A DNA stretch of 13,242 nucleotides. Origin: JBOGGN01 sp050744165. GTDB taxonomy: Bacteria > Actinomycetota > Acidimicrobiia > Acidimicrobiales > Palsa-688. Below, in pieces: positions 11,865-13,242 of the stretch (positions are counted from its first letter, which is position 1; each line of letters begins with the position of its first letter). The notes below the pieces were generated by a model that saw only the letters and a program-made list of their open reading frames with translations, made no database searches and had not been told where the DNA came from. The position numbers and the translations under genes are program-made. The stretch spans positions 1-13,242 of the forward strand of contig JBOGGN010000431.1 in the NCBI GenBank assembly GCA_050744165.1. The letters run 5' to 3'.

Positions 11865-13242
11865 TCAGTTCCAGGTGCGCCGGGTCGACGGCATCCCGCT
11901 CGCCCCGTCGGGACCGGGAGAGACGCCGAGCACCTGGTGAATCGCCATTCCGCCGTCTTGGAATCCCACCCGGGCCGCGGTCAGATAAAGCAGCCACACC
12001 CGGGCCCGTCCCTCTCCGACGATGGCGACCATCTCGTCCCAGTGGTTGTGGATGTTCTCCAGCCACCGGCAGACCGTCTGGCCGTAGTGCTCACGGAGGG
12101 ACTCCACGTCGCGCACTTCGAAACCCGCGGCCTCCATGGCGACTGCCACCTCACCGACGTCGATCAGCTCCCCGTCCGGGAACATATAGCGGTGGGTGAA
12201 GCTGCGTCGGCCCGGTTTGGAGCCGCCGATGGAGGAGACGGCGTGGTTCAGCAGCCGTCCCTCGGGTAGCAGGTGGCGGCGCATCGTGGCGAAGTACTCT
12301 GCCATGCGTTCCTTGCCGACGTGCTCGAACATGCCGACGGAGCTGATGACGTCGAAGCGCTCCTGCCCTAGGTCGCGGTAGTCCTGGATTCGGATCTCGA
12401 CCTGCTGTTCCAAGCCTGCATCGCGCACCCTCGTACGGGCCAGCTCCGCTTGGGGGCGGCTTATCGTGATGCCGACCGCCCGCGCCCCATGGTGGCGGGC
12501 GGCATGGATGGCCATCGACCCCCAGCCGCAGCCCACGTCGAGGAGCCGCTGGCCTGGGCGCTCGTGGAGGCCCAGCTTGCGGCACACCAGCTCGTGCTTG
12601 GCTTCCTGGGCGGTGTCGAGGCTGTCGGTCGGGTTCACGAAACGGGCGCAGGAGTAGGTCATGGTCTCGCCCAGCAGGAGGCGGTAAAAGTCATTGCCCA
12701 CGTCGTAGTGGTGACCGACCGACGAGGCGTCCCGACCCTTCGAATGGCGCCGGCCATGGGGGCGAGCCTCTTCGGGAGGTGGAGCAGGTGGGCGGGTCAA
12801 CAAACCCATGCGTCGGGCGGACCGCACGGCCGCCGGCAGGGCGAAAGGCACAGCGGGCAGTTGCGTCCGCAAGGTGCTCCCGTGGGGCCGCAGGGCCTGG
12901 ATCATCTCGAACAGGTCGCCGTCGAAGTCGAGGTCGCCGGCGACGAACGCCCGGCTGAGACCCAACTCGCCGGGTGCCCACAGGATTCGCCGGAGGGCGT
13001 CTGGAGATCGCACGTACAAAGTGCCGGGGCTGTTCTCTGGTCCCAGCACACTCCCGTCCCAGAACTCCGCCCGGACCAGCAAGGGCCCGAACAATGCCCG
13101 GCTCAGGGATTCCACCATGGCCGCCACTCCCGTTGCCGGCCCCTGGTTGGCGCTGGTGGCGGTTCCTTCGGCCACACCGGGTGCCGACCCGTTGGTGCTG
13201 GTGGCGGTTCCTTCGGCCACACCGGGTGCCGACCCGTTGGTG
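11865..13242 (-). CDS. cfa: Cyclopropane-fatty-acyl-phospholipid synthase-like SAM methyltransferase (5' end outside window)
   Basis: Numbering from the GTG at 13220, residues 36-140 form the N-terminal CFA domain (WDGSVLGPENSPGTLYVRSP, LRRILWAPGELGLSRAFVAG, DLDFDGDLF). The catalytic methyltransferase domain follows: SSVGHHYDVGNDFYRLLLGE, MTYSCARF (C191), the SAM-binding LLDVGCGWGSMAIHAA (226-241), GITISRPQAELAR, SSVGMFEHVG (E299, H300), EHYGQTVCRWLENIHNHWDE and the final GFQDGGMAIHQV. All family landmarks are present. The enzyme would methylenate or methylate unsaturated acyl chains of membrane phospholipids with S-adenosylmethionine. The frame is open to the window edge through a 15-residue repeat, so the true start is not seen; the ATG at 13118 would give a 416-residue protein of usual length. 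It converges on the tuf pseudogene. Confidence 0.9.
   Translation of the reverse strand, partial: TNGSAPGVAEGTATSTNGSAPGVAEGTATSANQGPATGVAAMVESLSRALFGPLLVRAEFWDGSVLGPENSPGTLYVRSPDALRRILWAPGELGLSRAFVAGDLDFDGDLFEMIQALRPHGSTLRTQLPAVPFALPAAVRSARRMGLLTRPPAPPPEEARPHGRRHSKGRDASSVGHHYDVGNDFYRLLLGETMTYSCARFVNPTDSLDTAQEAKHELVCRKLGLHERPGQRLLDVGCGWGSMAIHAARHHGARAVGITISRPQAELARTRVRDAGLEQQVEIRIQDYRDLGQERFDVISSVGMFEHVGKERMAEYFATMRRHLLPEGRLLNHAVSSIGGSKPGRRSFTHRYMFPDGELIDVGEVAVAMEAAGFEVRDVESLREHYGQTVCRWLENIHNHWDEMVAIVGEGRARVWLLYLTAARVGFQDGGMAIHQVLGVSPGPDGASGMPSTRRTWN
13153..13242 (-). repeat. Perfect 45-bp tandem repeat in the 5' part of the CFA gene (two full units seen)
   Basis: Bases 13153-13197 and 13198-13242 are identical 45-base units. 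Read on the minus strand they encode a 15-residue unit of the type VAEGTATSTNGSAPG, although the unit nearest the enzyme has diverged towards ATSANQGPATG after its ATS. Because 45 is a multiple of three, copy-number change would keep the frame. The array reaches the window edge, so more copies may follow. Confidence 0.85.

Noticed and set aside
1..13242. CRISPR array, rRNA, tRNA or prophage structural genes
   Set aside because: No regularly spaced repeats, no rRNA-like or tRNA cloverleaf sequence, and no capsid, tail or integrase motif was seen.

Overview
This window looks like a chromosomal accessory region from a high-GC actinobacterium. That rests on the GC-rich third codon positions, GTG/TTG starts, probable leaderless or short-leader promoters and the typical gene families: VapBC, an ArsR regulator with an AHSA1-type partner, an actinobacterial ABC exporter and a cyclopropane-fatty-acid synthase. 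A class such as Acidimicrobiia is possible but cannot be fixed from the sequence alone.

Layout, left to right. The tail of an unidentified plus-strand gene (2-76) is followed by an empty stretch and a minus-strand conserved hypothetical gene broken by a one-base frameshift (547-1169). An apparently intact VapBC-type toxin-antitoxin pair lies at 1355-1998. A minus-strand cluster follows (2067-3060): two translationally abutting unknown genes, preceded by the stump of a DUF433/HTH-type antitoxin. A pentapeptide-repeat protein (3358-4011) leads into a two-gene ABC exporter operon (4314-6787). After that come a C-terminal scrap of a nucleotidyltransferase (6836-7015) and an unknown plus-strand ORF whose tail runs antisense into the next gene (7177-7698).

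The minus-strand pair at 7478-8673 encodes an ArsR repressor and an AHSA1(SRPBCC)-VOC fusion protein, joined by a 4-bp ATGA overlap. Their promoter holds a perfect 7+7 bp palindrome between the -35 and the start codon, a good candidate for the autoregulatory operator. Beyond it lies a shattered, partly inverted ISL3-family transposase (8941-9295). Next is the most notable gene of the window (9313-10911, minus): a 532-residue protein with twin N-terminal GN-A motifs, a DUF4157-type HExxH domain and a C-terminal region resembling permuted papain-like (NlpC/P60-like) enzymes. This is the architecture of effectors associated with extracellular contractile injection systems (eCIS). No eCIS structural gene is visible here, so it is an orphan. 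About 73 bp of the arsR upstream region is repeated in the same orientation at 11082-11153, so two diverged direct repeats bracket the IS remnant and the effector-like gene.

The right end holds a badly decayed EF-Tu (tuf) domain III pseudogene (11358-11800). Convergent to it is a cyclopropane-fatty-acyl-phospholipid synthase-like methyltransferase (11865 to the window edge), whose N-terminus is built on a perfect 45-bp tandem repeat.

Overall this reads as a gene-decay and insertion zone: at least five broken genes, two toxin-antitoxin-like remnants beside one intact TA module, and one probably horizontally acquired effector-like gene, interspersed with intact transport, regulation and lipid-modification genes. 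All calls are from reading the sequence; no database search was run.
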